Source of the DNA: Tetrahymena elliotti 4EA
Lineage: Eukaryota; Ciliophora; Oligohymenophorea; Hymenostomatida; Tetrahymenidae
DNA: 64,000 bases
NCBI GenBank assembly: GCA_000231825.2
Contig: JH720297.1
Span: 66,388 to 130,387, forward strand
Direction: 5' to 3'
Shown here: positions 38,586 to 50,703 of the stretch, piece by piece
How positions within the stretch are numbered: the first letter of the stretch is position 1
Layout of the letters: each line of letters starts with the position of its first letter
Position numbers and translations under genes: made by a program
Notes under the pieces: generated by a model
Told to the model about the DNA's origin: nothing
Seen by the model: the letters and a program-made list of their open reading frames with translations, nothing else
Databases searched by the model: none

Positions 38586-41500
38586 TATACTTCAAACTTT
38601 AATCCAACAAATCTGGCCAAATAAATTAATAATAAATGATATATAGTCACTATTTGTTTATTTATCTTACTTTTTCGTACATACTTTGAATTCCTTCTCA
38701 TTATATATTTCATTTTTGTATCACATTTTTATTAATTTTCTATCAACCTCCTTCCTTTTTTAACATTTTGATTTAACTAATCCAATTAAAGTTTTCTACT
38801 CAAAATTTATTTAAGAGTTTCTTTTATTGTACAAAAGTATCAATCAATCAATTTAATTATTTGGAAGCAAGTTAGTTAGTTAGTTAATCATTTATTTATC
38901 TAGAAGAATAATACTACGATAAAGTGTCATCATACTCTTAAATATAAATGGTATTTTATGAAGACGCTGAAGACAATAGTTTAGACCAATCAAATTATTT
39001 TTATTTTCTTACAAAAAATAATTTAAGGATTGAAAGCATCAAATAAAAAAATTGAGTAAAATAAATTAAAACAGACTCTGGAAAATAATTAATTTCAAAA
39101 GAAAATTTTATTTTATCTTTTTTAATACATATTTTGATCAAAGTAAATAAACTAATATAAGAAAAAATAAGACAGTAATTTAGTTATTATAAACTAAAAT
39201 CTTTAATATTTGAAAATTAAAACTACTTCAAGCTATAAAAGCTAAATTTATTTACAAAATAATATCTTTAATTATGATTTGATGCTGCAGGCATGTTTTA
39301 AGATGTTTTTTAAGAATAATAGATATATAAAGAGTTATATAATTAAAATAACGAAATCACTATCTTGCTTACTAATTCAATTAAAATAAATATTAAGACT
39401 TCTAAAATAAATCACTAAAACTTTCTTCAAATTCAAATAAATTTGTTAAAACTTTAACTAAAAAATATTCTCAAACATTTGAAGTGCCTTTATTTTTATT
39501 ACAAAAATAAATCATATTTGTAAGAAAAAAAGAATATTTATTTTTTTTGGTAATTGATTTGATGAGAATAATTTAAATATTCTATGCCTACATAGTTTGA
39601 TAGATATATCCTACCATTTTAAAAGATATTAAAGAAAATAGTGATTATATATACCTAGCTATTTTAAATTTAAATGTTATTTTAACAAAATACTTTCAAA
39701 AGGTAAGAAAATTTATTTCAATAGCTTGTAATGTTTAAAAGTAAATAACATAAAACTAAATGCACATCTAATAAATTGATTGATTGATATTTAATCTAGT
39801 AAATATAATGCTAAGAAAACAAATTCTAATCTGACTAATTAATACACTTTAAATATCAAATTATAATGACTTTAATCTGTTTATTTTTGATAACTATTGA
39901 TCAGGAGAATATTAATTATTTTAAGTAGAAGAAAATAAAAGTTACACACTAAAAAATTTTTTTACCTTTTTCTAGTAAAATTACTTAAAATCTATAATTA
40001 ATTTTTATTAATAATAATTTTATTAGATAGATTATTTTTAATAATCCCTAAATGACAAAACTATAGTCAATAATTAAATTATTAACTACTCTTTTTTTTT
40101 ATTTTTTATTTTTTTGATAAAAATTTGATTTTCATTTTAATTTCTTATTCTCCTTCCTCTAATTACTCTTAGATTTTTACACAAAACTAATTTACTAAAT
40201 CAACAAGATAGATTATTTTGGATATGTTTGACTTCAATCATATCTCAACTTGACATTAAACCCAATCTAAAAATGATTGAATTTTTTTAACAAAAAACAA
40301 TCAAAATTAAAATAAAATGGTCATTGCTTTAAAAAATCAAATATCTAATGTATTTTAAAAAGTTCTTTGTGGTTATTTCTTTAATCATTACTTATTAAAT
40401 AAAAATTTATTATTTATTGTTAAACAGGCCATTGATTTACTAATAAAGAAGTAATTAATCAGATTTCTTCATATTCTATTATATATTTTAAATAAAAATT
40501 TTCATTTAGATTTAAATTTTCTACTTCTATTCAGCATTTTTTTTTATTTTCAAGTTGGAATCACAATAGCATTTTTTTAAAATATGTCCTGCGATAACAA
40601 AGATTCAGCTCAAATTAACATTAAATGTGCAGAAATAAAACTAAAATATTTTTTATAGTTTCTTTATTATATTTATAGTATTATGTTTTGATGTGATTGA
40701 GAGTAAATCAAAAATATTTAAATTTCTAATTTATTGTTTTCTCAAATCTTTTTTATTTAATTTTAAAAAAGGTATCTAGTCATATCAGTTATTTGATTAA
40801 TTTGATTATTTTTATTTATTTTAAATACTGTAAAATTATTTTTACAACTAATTTTTTGGAAAAACTATTTTTAAAGAGCAAGAGTTGCAAATTAAACTGA
40901 AAAATTTTTTACTCAGTTATAATTAATTTTAATTTAAGTTTATAGATCCAAAAGTGAATGCAAATAATATTTTGTAAAATTTTTATTATGAGTTTAGTTC
41001 TAAAATTAAATCTTCATTATATGGATTTCTAAAAGTGTACTTAATTTAATGTATACTTTTAGTTAAGGTGATTGCAAATATAATTTATTTTTGAAAAAGT
41101 GGTAAGTTATTATGTAAGAAAATGAGAAAAGATATGAGACTTTAATATTAAATTACAAAATAAAAGAGTACCAAATAATTTTTTATTTTAATTATAAGAT
41201 TAATTGCCTAAAATATTGTTAGTTGTATTATTATCTAATTGATAAAAAAATTTTATTAGAGATTTAAGAATTAATTGGATAAAAAGAAAGATTTTATTAT
41301 TTAATAAATTAAATTTATATCTATTGTTCAAAGTATGAGCGAGATAAATAAAAATGCTGTTGATTCAATAAGGAAATTCTAGGAATTAAATATTTATTAA
41401 ATGTAATTTAATTTAATTTTTTGATAAAACTTTACAAAAATGATTTAAAAAGTTTATAGATTGATAAATTTTTTCCATACAATATTTTAGAAAAGTTTAA

Positions 41501-42107
41501 TATTTTTAAATTTTGGCAAAACCAATTATTTTACTTTTTTAGTACCATCTCATATTATTGGTTTTTATTTTTTAGATTTTTTAATGATTCATAAGATTAA
41601 AGTATATTTTTGTGCAAAACCTTTAACAATTTTAATAAAATAAAAAATGATAATTCTAGAATACATTTTTTTAATTTTAAATACAAAGTGTAAAAGTAGA
41701 AAGAATATTTATTTTAATTTACTGCTTAATGTTGTTGTGAGAAATTGTTTTAAGACTATTTAAGGTTTTGCAGAACAAAGAAATATTTAAGAAAGTACAT
41801 GATTTTATAAAATTTTGTTATAAAATTAAAAGTTTGGAAAGAAATGAAGTTTTAATTGAAAGTACAAATGTAAAAGAATTTTGGTTTATTTTTTTCTAAA
41901 TATGAAATCTAATTAAATGAATAATATATGATTAAAAATAAATGTTAATTTGCATGATTTGAATGACTCAAGATTTATTTATGATGTTGAAAAAATCAAA
42001 CAATCTTAGTTTAAGTGCATTAGTATTTCTTAGCCTCAAATAATTAATAATTTATAATTAAAATATCCTAAAAAAATTATCTAAAAAATAAATTAGTTAA
42101 GTCCAAA
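38586..42107. other. Long intergenic stretch with two isolated short frames
   Basis: About 3.5 kb of very AT-rich DNA. Short ciliate-code frames at 38948-39055 (35 aa, begins MVFYEDAEDN) and 40584-40691 (35 aa, begins MSCDNKDSAQ) have coding-like first codons and could be first exons of small genes. I found no convincing continuation. Confidence 0.4.
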
Positions 42108-42470
42108 ATGTCATTAAAAGATCCCTTAGTCTAAACAGAAAACACCACAAAGAGCGAGTACATTCCTCTCAATTATGAAGATCAACCTTCTGGTGTTGTA
42201 GATTATGCAATTATTGCTGGTTTGATGTTATCTACCTATGGCGTCATTGTTGCCATTTTATACGGTTTAATTTCTTGGTCTACTGACTCCGGCAACTCTC
42301 AAGCAAACAACAACAAATACTATCATGAAAATATGTACTTCAACTTTGTCACATTCCTTGTTTATATCGTTGCTTGTGGTAGTTTATGGTTCTTCCGTAT
42401 TGGTAAGAGAGATATCTACAGACAAAGATTGATGGAAGAATAACTCGCTCTTAAGGAAAACTTAAAATGA
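42108..42470 (+). CDS. Small two-span membrane protein, paralogue (120 aa)
   Basis: A single exon from ATG 42108 to TGA 42468-42470. Two spans (about 30-52, GLMLSTYGVIVAILYGLI, and 74-95, FVTFLVYIVACGSLWFF) are joined by a polar Ser/Asn loop and followed by a basic turn (Ile-Gly-Lys-Arg-Asp) and a Gln/Leu/Glu helix. The layout and several residues match the protein at 38193-38585. Codon use is strongly biased to C-ending codons (GTC, ATC, TTC, AAC) against the local AT background, a mark of highly expressed ciliate genes. Family and role unknown. Confidence 0.85.
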
Positions 42471-43332
42471 ATGAAGTAGTTCATGAGCGAAGAGTATCCA
42501 ATTAAAAAAGATTAGATATGATAAATAAAACTTGAAAAAATATAACAAATCAATCACTCTGTTTAACAAATTTAATAGTAGGATATATATGTTAATGCAA
42601 TTTTTTGTAGTGTATGTCTTTGACACTAATTATTTTATCTTACAATAATTTTAAATTTCATTTTTAAAGTTTTAGATCTGTTCTAACAATCTCACCATTA
42701 ATTATTTCATCTATCAAATTCATAAACATTTTCATATTTTGTTAAAAATTAAACATTTTAGTGAATACTCCATTAAAAATAAATCTTAAATAAAAAGTAG
42801 AATGATAATTTTAGTTGCTCTTATAAACACCTATAGATTTATTTGTACATTATCCTAAAAATAGCTAATTGATTTGTTTAATAGGCATAATGTTTGTCTT
42901 ATTAAAGCTTCATTAGGTAAGCTGAGATGACAGCAATATCTCAAAATCAGTTAAAAATAGAAGAAAAGACAAACTTATGATATGCAACTTGGAAATTGTT
43001 TGATTGACACAGAAACATATTTATTTAGCTTCAAATTGGAGAAGAGTGAAAATAAATCTGAAATAAGTGTATTTAATTTTGCTTGATTTTTGATGATGTG
43101 AAAGATAGTAAATTAATTAGATTGATAGATAATATGATGCAATTAAAAAAATAAATATACATAAATAGCTTAATGAAAGAATTTCAAACTATTTTTTTAC
43201 AAATTTAATTTAATTTGACTTATGATTTTTTCCTTTTATTTACTAATAATCGGATAAGCATAAATTAATATAACCTAGGTAAGTGTAATCTAGACAGCCT
43301 ACATGCCATATGGTTTTCTTCTTTTTGTATCA
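42471..43332. other. Intergenic between convergent genes
   Basis: About 0.9 kb, AT-rich. No gene was seen. Confidence 0.55.
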
Positions 43333-46042
43333 TCAATATTCTACTAAAGCTAAAGTATGAAGATATCCAAGACCTACATCTTTTATTCTTTCATTTTTTA
43401 ATCCCATTTCTTTCTTAAGGTTTTAGACAGGGGCATAATTTTCAGCACCAATTGCCCTTAAATCTTCTCCTCCCCAAACATAGCAATTTCCTTTATCTTA
43501 ATTATTTAAAGTTAGATTTATTGGATTTTTTTATGGAAGATTTATTAAATTACACTCAATATCAAAAAAAGTTAATCTTATTGAATGATAAATATGCAAT
43601 TTTTTATAAAAGAATGTAAGATTTTTTGGTATCATGATATTTGAAATTTTAATTGAATTACTTGTAAATACTGCACTTCTATCAAAACCAGCTTTCACTT
43701 TAGTGGGGAACTCATCATCTTGCATCTCTATTTTAACTTGAGTTGGACTGCACTAATCAATATCGAATTCTGCAAGTATATTATTATCAAAAAATTATTA
43801 ATAACAACTAAAATCATATAAAATCATTCACCTGGTAAACGACAAATCTAGTTATGAAGAGTGGCTCCAAAAGCAAAAATCTTCTTTTTGTCTTTTGAAA
43901 TAAAATAAAAAAACATAAAAAATATTTTAAATAAAAAGAATTGATATAATTAATAATAATACATATTTTATTGGTAATAAATCTTTTAAATGACATTTTT
44001 TACTTGTTATGAAAATATTATGACTTTTTCCTGCTGCGATATCAATGATTTTTTCGTCGCTATCTAGCTCTGTGTAAACTGGGTGATATTCATCGCACTT
44101 TTTCATACAAAATTAATAAAAGAATTTTTAGAAGCTATTATATTCACTAGTTTGGTTTTATATAATATCTGGGATTATCCTTCTAACTTAGGTTACAGTT
44201 TTATTTTTTGTTTGCCATTTTTTTGTAAGCAAGTAAAAATTGGTAGAAGTATTTGTTTAACAAAAAAAATCTTTGGAATTATATTAATGTTTATTCCTAC
44301 CTTCTTTGATGTAATTATTTAGTTAAAAATATAAAAAACCTTACATTTCAATCGAGATCTTCATAAAAAAAATCTATACAAAAAGAAAATTAATTTTGCT
44401 ATTAAAAGCTGTATCTTTTCAATCGTGGGGAAAAAAATTATCAAAACAGATATTTTTTTATCAATTAATTTGCAGGAATTTGATTTTTTAATTAATTAGC
44501 AGGAATTTGATTTTTTAACTAATTTGCAGGAATTTGATTTTTTAATGATTTTTTAATTAATTTTAAACAAATTTTGGCAAAGAGATTCCTCATTAATTTT
44601 AATTAATTAATCAAATTTGACAATAAAAATTTTCTGTTTAAAGTATTTTGAGATTTGTAAAATTAAAGAACTTAGCTGCCTTATTAAGATTATTAATTTT
44701 TTAAAATTTGTAACAACTTACTGTTATACGATTTAAATTGGAAGCTCCACATTGTCCATGGTTGTTTAGTCCTATGCCATATATTTTATTACTTAGGGTC
44801 AAGAAAATAGTATGAGAAAAACCAGCAGACATTTTTTTAACCTTTTCATTTTTAATGACCATTCTTTTTGGTAACTTATGAAAATCAACTAAATTTTTTA
44901 TTCCGAAGAAATTAATTTTATTTTTATATTTAATGCATCATTATTTACCATAAGATCTGCTCTCTTATTTGTCTTCTTTTAAGTGAGGAACAATCTAATG
45001 CCAGTTTGCTCTACCAGTTCCATATAAATAACCAGATTCTATTTTTAGAAAACTTGATTTAATTTTTAAAGATTAGTTTATTTATGTAAAAAATACAGAC
45101 CTGTTAAGAAAATTGAGTGTTGATAACCAGCAGTCAGGTCAATTATTTTTTCTTTAGTATCAAATTTAATTTATTCAAAGTGATGTTTGAAGCCTAGATC
45201 ACCTGTTCCCAATTATCCTTTGTAATTTTCACCAAGACCAAAAACTGAGCCATCATCTTTAAATATAGTTTTGTTGAAGAATAATTTGATTTGGTTGGTT
45301 AGTAAATAATAAAATTAAAGAAGATTTAAGAATATCTTAGAAAGATATTTTTTAAGTAGATTTTTAGACTTTGATTTTTGTATTGCAATTTAAATAAAAT
45401 TATAATTCTTCAAATCGTTTAAAATTAAATATAAAATAGCATGAAATTATTTTAAAAGTTTGATCAATTTACTGTTTAGAGTTAAAATAAATCCTCCTCC
45501 TACTGTAAATTTAGTAGGTTATTTTTGCAAGACAGTTTTCACATTCATTAAATTACATTATTCTTCTCCAAGCCTCATACTTAATGTTTTACCAAAAGGT
45601 GAATATTTTTACCAAGATTAGCAGAGTTTAGGTGATGATTTATAATAATTTAATATTCTAGTAGATGTTAAGCTATCCAAAACATATCCCCAATGAAGAA
45701 TTTACCCATCATCTAGTAAAAATATATAAATTATCAAAGCATCAATTCGTCTATTTTCATTAATAATAAATTACTCAATCTACAAAATGAATGACTAAAG
45801 TGAGTTTCTACTTATTCAATTTATCTTCCATCTAATTACTATATTTCCTGAAAAGATGGTGAGTTTTAATATCTATTTTGGAGGCCCAATTACCCTATAT
45901 TAAATTTTTTATTGTTTATATCATATAATTAATCTTAAATATGCGTATGAATTGAAAAATAAAAAATAAATGAAAATTCATTTCATTATTGTTAATTACC
46001 CATAAAATTAACGCCTCTGGCAAACAATTTAGTTGAAGTCAT
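43333..46042 (-). CDS. RCC1-repeat protein, beta-propeller (413 aa, ten exons)
   Basis: Exons: 46042-46000, 45894-45775, 45712-45473, 45256-45101, 45038-44949, 44888-44722, 44097-44004, 43891-43832, 43769-43662 and 43496-43333. They total 1,242 nt, with phase kept at all nine GT-AG junctions. The product is a series of RCC1-type blades with the hallmarks GQLGLQN, FGLGENYKGQLGTGD, AGYQHSIFLT, SAGFSHTIFL, YGIGLNNHGQCG, AAGKSHNIF, FAFGA, VWGGEDL and GLGYLHTLAL. RCC1 repeats form a seven-bladed propeller that acts as a Ran exchange factor or as a protein-interaction platform. Nothing here decides between these, and the lack of extra domains fits a general propeller adaptor. The first blade is split by two introns. 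The acceptor of exon 7 is the only AG in that stretch that keeps the frame. Confidence 0.88.
44467..44547. repeat. 27-bp minisatellite, three copies, inside an intron
   Basis: Three near-identical 27-bp units start at 44467, 44494 and 44521. They share GCAGGAATTTGATTTTTTAA and lie inside the longest intron (44721-44098) of the RCC1-repeat gene. Confidence 0.85.
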
Positions 46043-46917
46043 TTAAAATTGTTTAATTTAACTAATTTTAATTATTATAATATGTAGATTAATGTGGCTT
46101 AAATAACTTATAAATAATTTCTTCAGAATAAATAAAAGCAATTAAAAATCTATTAATATCAAAACTTGATCTTCTCAATTTCTATTTGTTACAAACAAAT
46201 TTATCTGAATCAACCAATTCAATCTAAAATAGAAATCTAATTTTTTATTAGAGATATATCCACCCACATAAATTATTTTATTCAACAACGAAACGGCTGT
46301 TGATAAAATTATTTTAGATAGGGAGTAAATTGAGAAAAAAGTAGAAATAAAATACATTTCCCAGGGGAATTTATTTTTTCCTCCTAATAAAAAGGTTAGA
46401 TTGATTTTTCTAAAATAAATTTATGAAATTTTAACTTTTACTTAAAAATAAAATAAAAATATGCTTTCAAAGTTAAATTTTTAAGAAAAAGATGGATCAT
46501 TTACCAAAATAATTTACTTATTTAAATACATTCTTTAGATGTAATTAATTTTTTTTTAATTTGATATCAATTCAATACTTAAACAAACTAAAACTTAGAA
46601 TAATAGAGAATAAACAGTAAATAAACTAATATTTTAGTATAAACATGAGATGTAAGTAAGATGTGTATATTATTTACTAAAATAAAAATTGAAAAGAACA
46701 GAATAATACTATTGATTTTTGATAATTTAAATGTTGATTCTTTAGTTTTATTTTAATATTTTATTAATTTATCTTTAATTATTAATACATTTTAAAAGGT
46801 TATTTATTTATAAGGAAAAATCCTATTATTTTTTGGTTGGTTGGTTTTTATTGGTTAGCTGATTTGCTTATTTGTTGATTAGAAATTAATTTTTGTAATT
46901 TTGAACTAATTAGTAGC
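46043..46917. other. Intergenic, no gene seen
   Basis: AT-rich spacer between the start of the RCC1 gene and the end of the receptor-kinase gene. Open frames here have random composition. Confidence 0.55.
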
Positions 46918-49588
46918 TCAAAATATTTTTTTGACAATTTATTCTATAAATCTTTGAGAGTAGTAGTTTGGCTCTTGGATCGAAGCATCAGCTTGCAAGC
47001 CATATCTAACTTCTTTGAATTTATGCTCTATTTTTTTCTTATAGTTATATTCTTATAAGTAATCTATGATTCCGATGTGATAATATATTCCATTATTTCT
47101 TACATCTTTCATGCAGTTAAAAGATTAGAAAAGCTATTTAGAAGTCTGTATTTAATCCAATCTAAACTATTTATAATCTAGCTTGAAGATAAGGAGTGAG
47201 TAATCTACATATTACAATTTAGCTAAAAACTAACTATCTCTCTCTAATATTTACTTTACAAGCACAGTCTCTTTCTCTTGAAGATATATTTTCTTTTCAT
47301 ATTTTATAAATTCATTTTCTTTTAATACTCTCTTTCTCAAAACACTCTCTTCATAATCTTTACCATGTACTAAAACCTGTCTGCCCAACTTTGAGCCTTT
47401 AAGATCATAAGTTCTTAAAATATACCTTTTTTAAAATTTTGTTCTTGTAAATATATATTTAAACTCATTTATTACTCTCTTGGAATGCTTAAAATGTTTT
47501 TCATAACAAGAAGATTAATTCTTTGATTGTCTCCTTTGATTGCTTCAAACGAGTACATTCCATAAATTTTAGAAATCATAGAAGTTTAATTTTGATTCAT
47601 GTATTCAACATACGAATAAAGGTTCTTTTTAAAAGGAACAAGTTCTTCTTCTTTAAGGGTTTTAAGAATTAGTTAATTATCATGAGTAAAGAAGAAAAAC
47701 TCTCCACTTCTTCCTCCATCTGCTTATCCAACTGCTTGTAACAATTAATCTTGATTTTTCATTACATCTAAAGACTTAGAAAAATCTATAACATCTATAT
47801 CTAAATCTCTAATGTGCCTAAATAATATAGGAGAATGGGTAGTCATTCTAATTGGCACGATCTGAAATTATTTCCTCTAATTATCTTTTTAAAAATTCCA
47901 CTTATCAAACTTAAATCTTCTATTAACTACTGTATTAGAAATAACTCTCTGAATTATTTCCTAAGAGTCTTCCATACATAATTTTTTAAAACCTAAACTG
48001 TTCTTTTAGTCTTCTTCTCTAATTTTTTAAATTTTTAATAAAGAATAAAATTTATTGAATTCAGAGTTTAAACAAATTTTAAAAAAGCCCCAAAAAATTA
48101 TTTTAAATTTGAACACAATTTATTCTTTAAAAAGCATATAAATATCTTTAAATCCTTAATAAGAGTATTAAGTAAGTCTATTTTTACATTATAAATCTGC
48201 AAGCAAGAATTAAAAAATAAATTTAGAAATAAAGAGAATTAATTCATAGCATATTTTATTAATTTTTTAAAGTTAGCTCTTACTAAAAAGTATATATTTG
48301 GAGAGGGTATCAATATGAAAATTAATAGACATATTTCAGCAAAAGAAAATAAATTTTTGTTAAAAGTGAGAGATAATTTTTTCATTCGATTGAAAATCCA
48401 TTTTTGATAAGATTCATTGAAAAATAAATGCTAAAATAATTTCAAAATTTTAATTTACAATATATCAAGATAAATTGAACAGAGCATGGTAAAGACAGTT
48501 GATATTCTTAAGTCTCTAGAGAGCTCTGCTACCCAGGAGTCCTAATTCATTTATTGAGCTCTTGATTACTCTTCTAATTATTATAACTGTTCAGGATCCA
48601 TACTTATCATTTTCATTTTGGCAAGAATGTAGAGGCAATATTAACGTATTTCTGGATCAGTTAAACGAATGATACCCTAAAAAAGAGGTAAAAAAACTCT
48701 TGATAAGTTACCTATTGTTATGAAGATATTAATATCAGGCTCTTTGATATAGCCACAATTCATACTTTCAATAAAATCACTAATTAAAAAGACCATGAAG
48801 GTAATTGATGATATCACAGCGTATAAAGAATAGTGATTAATAATTTTAATACTATTTTCACGAAGCTACATATTAGGAACTACTCTTTTTAGATAATAAA
48901 CAGTATGCCACTAAATACCATTAAATGCTACTAATACTATAATATTTAAGAAACTAGTATTTTTGTTTGAAGATGAAAAAGAACAGAGACCAAAAAGGTT
49001 CAAACCATTTTATTTTAAGCTCATAGAAACCATAGATATAACTACACTTATTATAAGGATGAATCCATGCAAATAATATTATTTATTTGTATATCCCTTC
49101 AAAGATCTTCTTATCTTTACTTAGAATATGACTGCGAAGGCAAGATTGTAGATATACTAACATGTAAGAGCAATAACACCAAAAGCAGCTGTTAATTAGC
49201 AGAAAGAATCACTACTTTTTGGAGATTTTCCTTCAGAAAAGACATAAATTGCTTAAGAAAAGTAGGATATGTTCAAGACCATATCTGTTACTGCTAATGC
49301 GAATGATATATATCCTGGAAATGACCTTGTTTAGTTGAATCTTAGAAAAATTACAATTACTAAAAGACTGATAAACATTGAAAATGGAGGAATAACTACA
49401 AAGGCTATTCTATCTATGTATGGAAGTACTAAAATATCCTACTCTTATTCTTCAGTATAATCTATTTTTCCACTGCAATCATAAAAATTTTCTTCATTAT
49501 AATCTAAAAAATCTCCATGTGCTTTCTTGTAAAGTATAGAAAGAACTAATAAAAATAATCCATTCTGAGCAATACTATTTCTTATCAT
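46918..49588 (-). CDS. Seven-transmembrane receptor fused to a phosphatidylinositol phosphate kinase (726 aa)
   Basis: Exons 49588-48459, 48018-47476 and 47425-46918 sum to 727 codons including the stop. The protein has a signal peptide (FLLVLSILY). Seven membrane helices occupy about residues 55-345. They resemble the cAMP-receptor/family-E-like group: the last helix has GNLSRVFLPLFQGIIRLTDP, followed by an amphipathic helix. A linker of about 80 residues leads to a PIP kinase core: GEFFFFTHD (G-loop region), YDLKGS, the catalytic Asp phrase VDYSLLIF, GIIDYL, and the activation-loop end QEPNYYSQRF. GPCR-PIPK fusions are known from Dictyostelium (RpkA) and oomycetes (GKs). They would couple an external ligand directly to phosphoinositide synthesis. 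The third intron-exon junction restores VMKNILSIPREYILRTYDLK. The long second intron (48458-48019) might hide a small exon. Confidence 0.9.
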
Positions 49589-50703
49589 GTTTATATGCTT
49601 GAGTTATTCTTAATTCTAAATAAGGTTAAAGCTTAACTTCCACTCTCACTTAATTTCTATACCTCTATAGATATATCTTAATTATCTATGTTCCTATTTT
49701 TTACTTTAGTCCTTAACTATTATGTTTTTAAAATATATTTGCTGATTAGAATTGAGATGCACTATTCCAAATTATTCAAATGGACTCTTTTGCTAAAAAT
49801 TATTGCTAATAAGTGCAAATAAAATATAATTTAGAATTGAGAACTTTGCCTGAGCTATGAATTGGCTTTTTAAATGGAATATTACTAACTATTTACTTTA
49901 GTGCTATATTATCCTAAAAAGTATTTTAAAGTTTAATCAGTTGAAAGTTTTATTTGTATTAAAGAAGTATCACCTACTAATTTTTCACTTAATTACAAAA
50001 AGAATTTAATTATTTGTAGAACTTTATACTATTTTTTTTCTATTGATTAATTCAAAGAAAAGCTCTTAATTATTCAATAAATAACAGAAAAATAATAGCT
50101 CTTTTGCTTTTTTCCTTCAATTAACTATAGCACTGAAAATAATTAAAATAACAAATTGCATTTCCTTTATTTTGTTAAATTTATTTATTAGTTAATCTTA
50201 ATGTCTTTACCTTTTTATTAAATTTCGATATTACTAATATTTTAATCTATCTATCTATCCAGTCACTCTAATACAAACAAACATTGATTTATCAAATTAC
50301 TTACCTATACTTGATTTGTTTTTTAATATTTACTATTTTTTCAAAGCATGAATAAATAGTTGTAATATTCATGAAAAAACCTACTTCATATAAATTTGAT
50401 TTTCTTCTAAACGAAATACCAAATTTTCTTTATGCTTTCTCCTAATTTAAAGTTAGTAAATTAGGGGAAGTAGAGAGATATTTTTTAAGATAATTTTAAA
50501 AAAATACTGGAATAAAAATTAAAAAAAACATTTTTATTCAAAAATTGGATTTTTAAATTAATATGGATTTTGCTTATCTTTTTAATTAAATTTTATTAAA
50601 TTAAAAATTTTTTAATTAATCAAACCAAAATTGATCAATTTTAAAAGAGTAAAATAATACAAAAATATAAAATTAATTTTTCTTTTATTATTTTAATTTA
50701 ATT
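49589..50703. other. Intergenic, upstream flank of the receptor-kinase gene
   Basis: AT-rich sequence. No coding-like frame was found on either strand. Confidence 0.5.

Noticed and set aside
44083..44322. 79-codon + strand frame rich in Phe/Ile
   Set aside because: It sits antisense to an intron and exon 7 of the RCC1 gene, whose exons are in phase throughout.
48650..48710. A possible 35-nt intron in the receptor part of the receptor-kinase gene (GTAACTT...TTTTAG)
   Set aside because: It is shorter than any other intron here. Reading through gives the expected seventh-helix phrase GNLSRVFLPLFQG.
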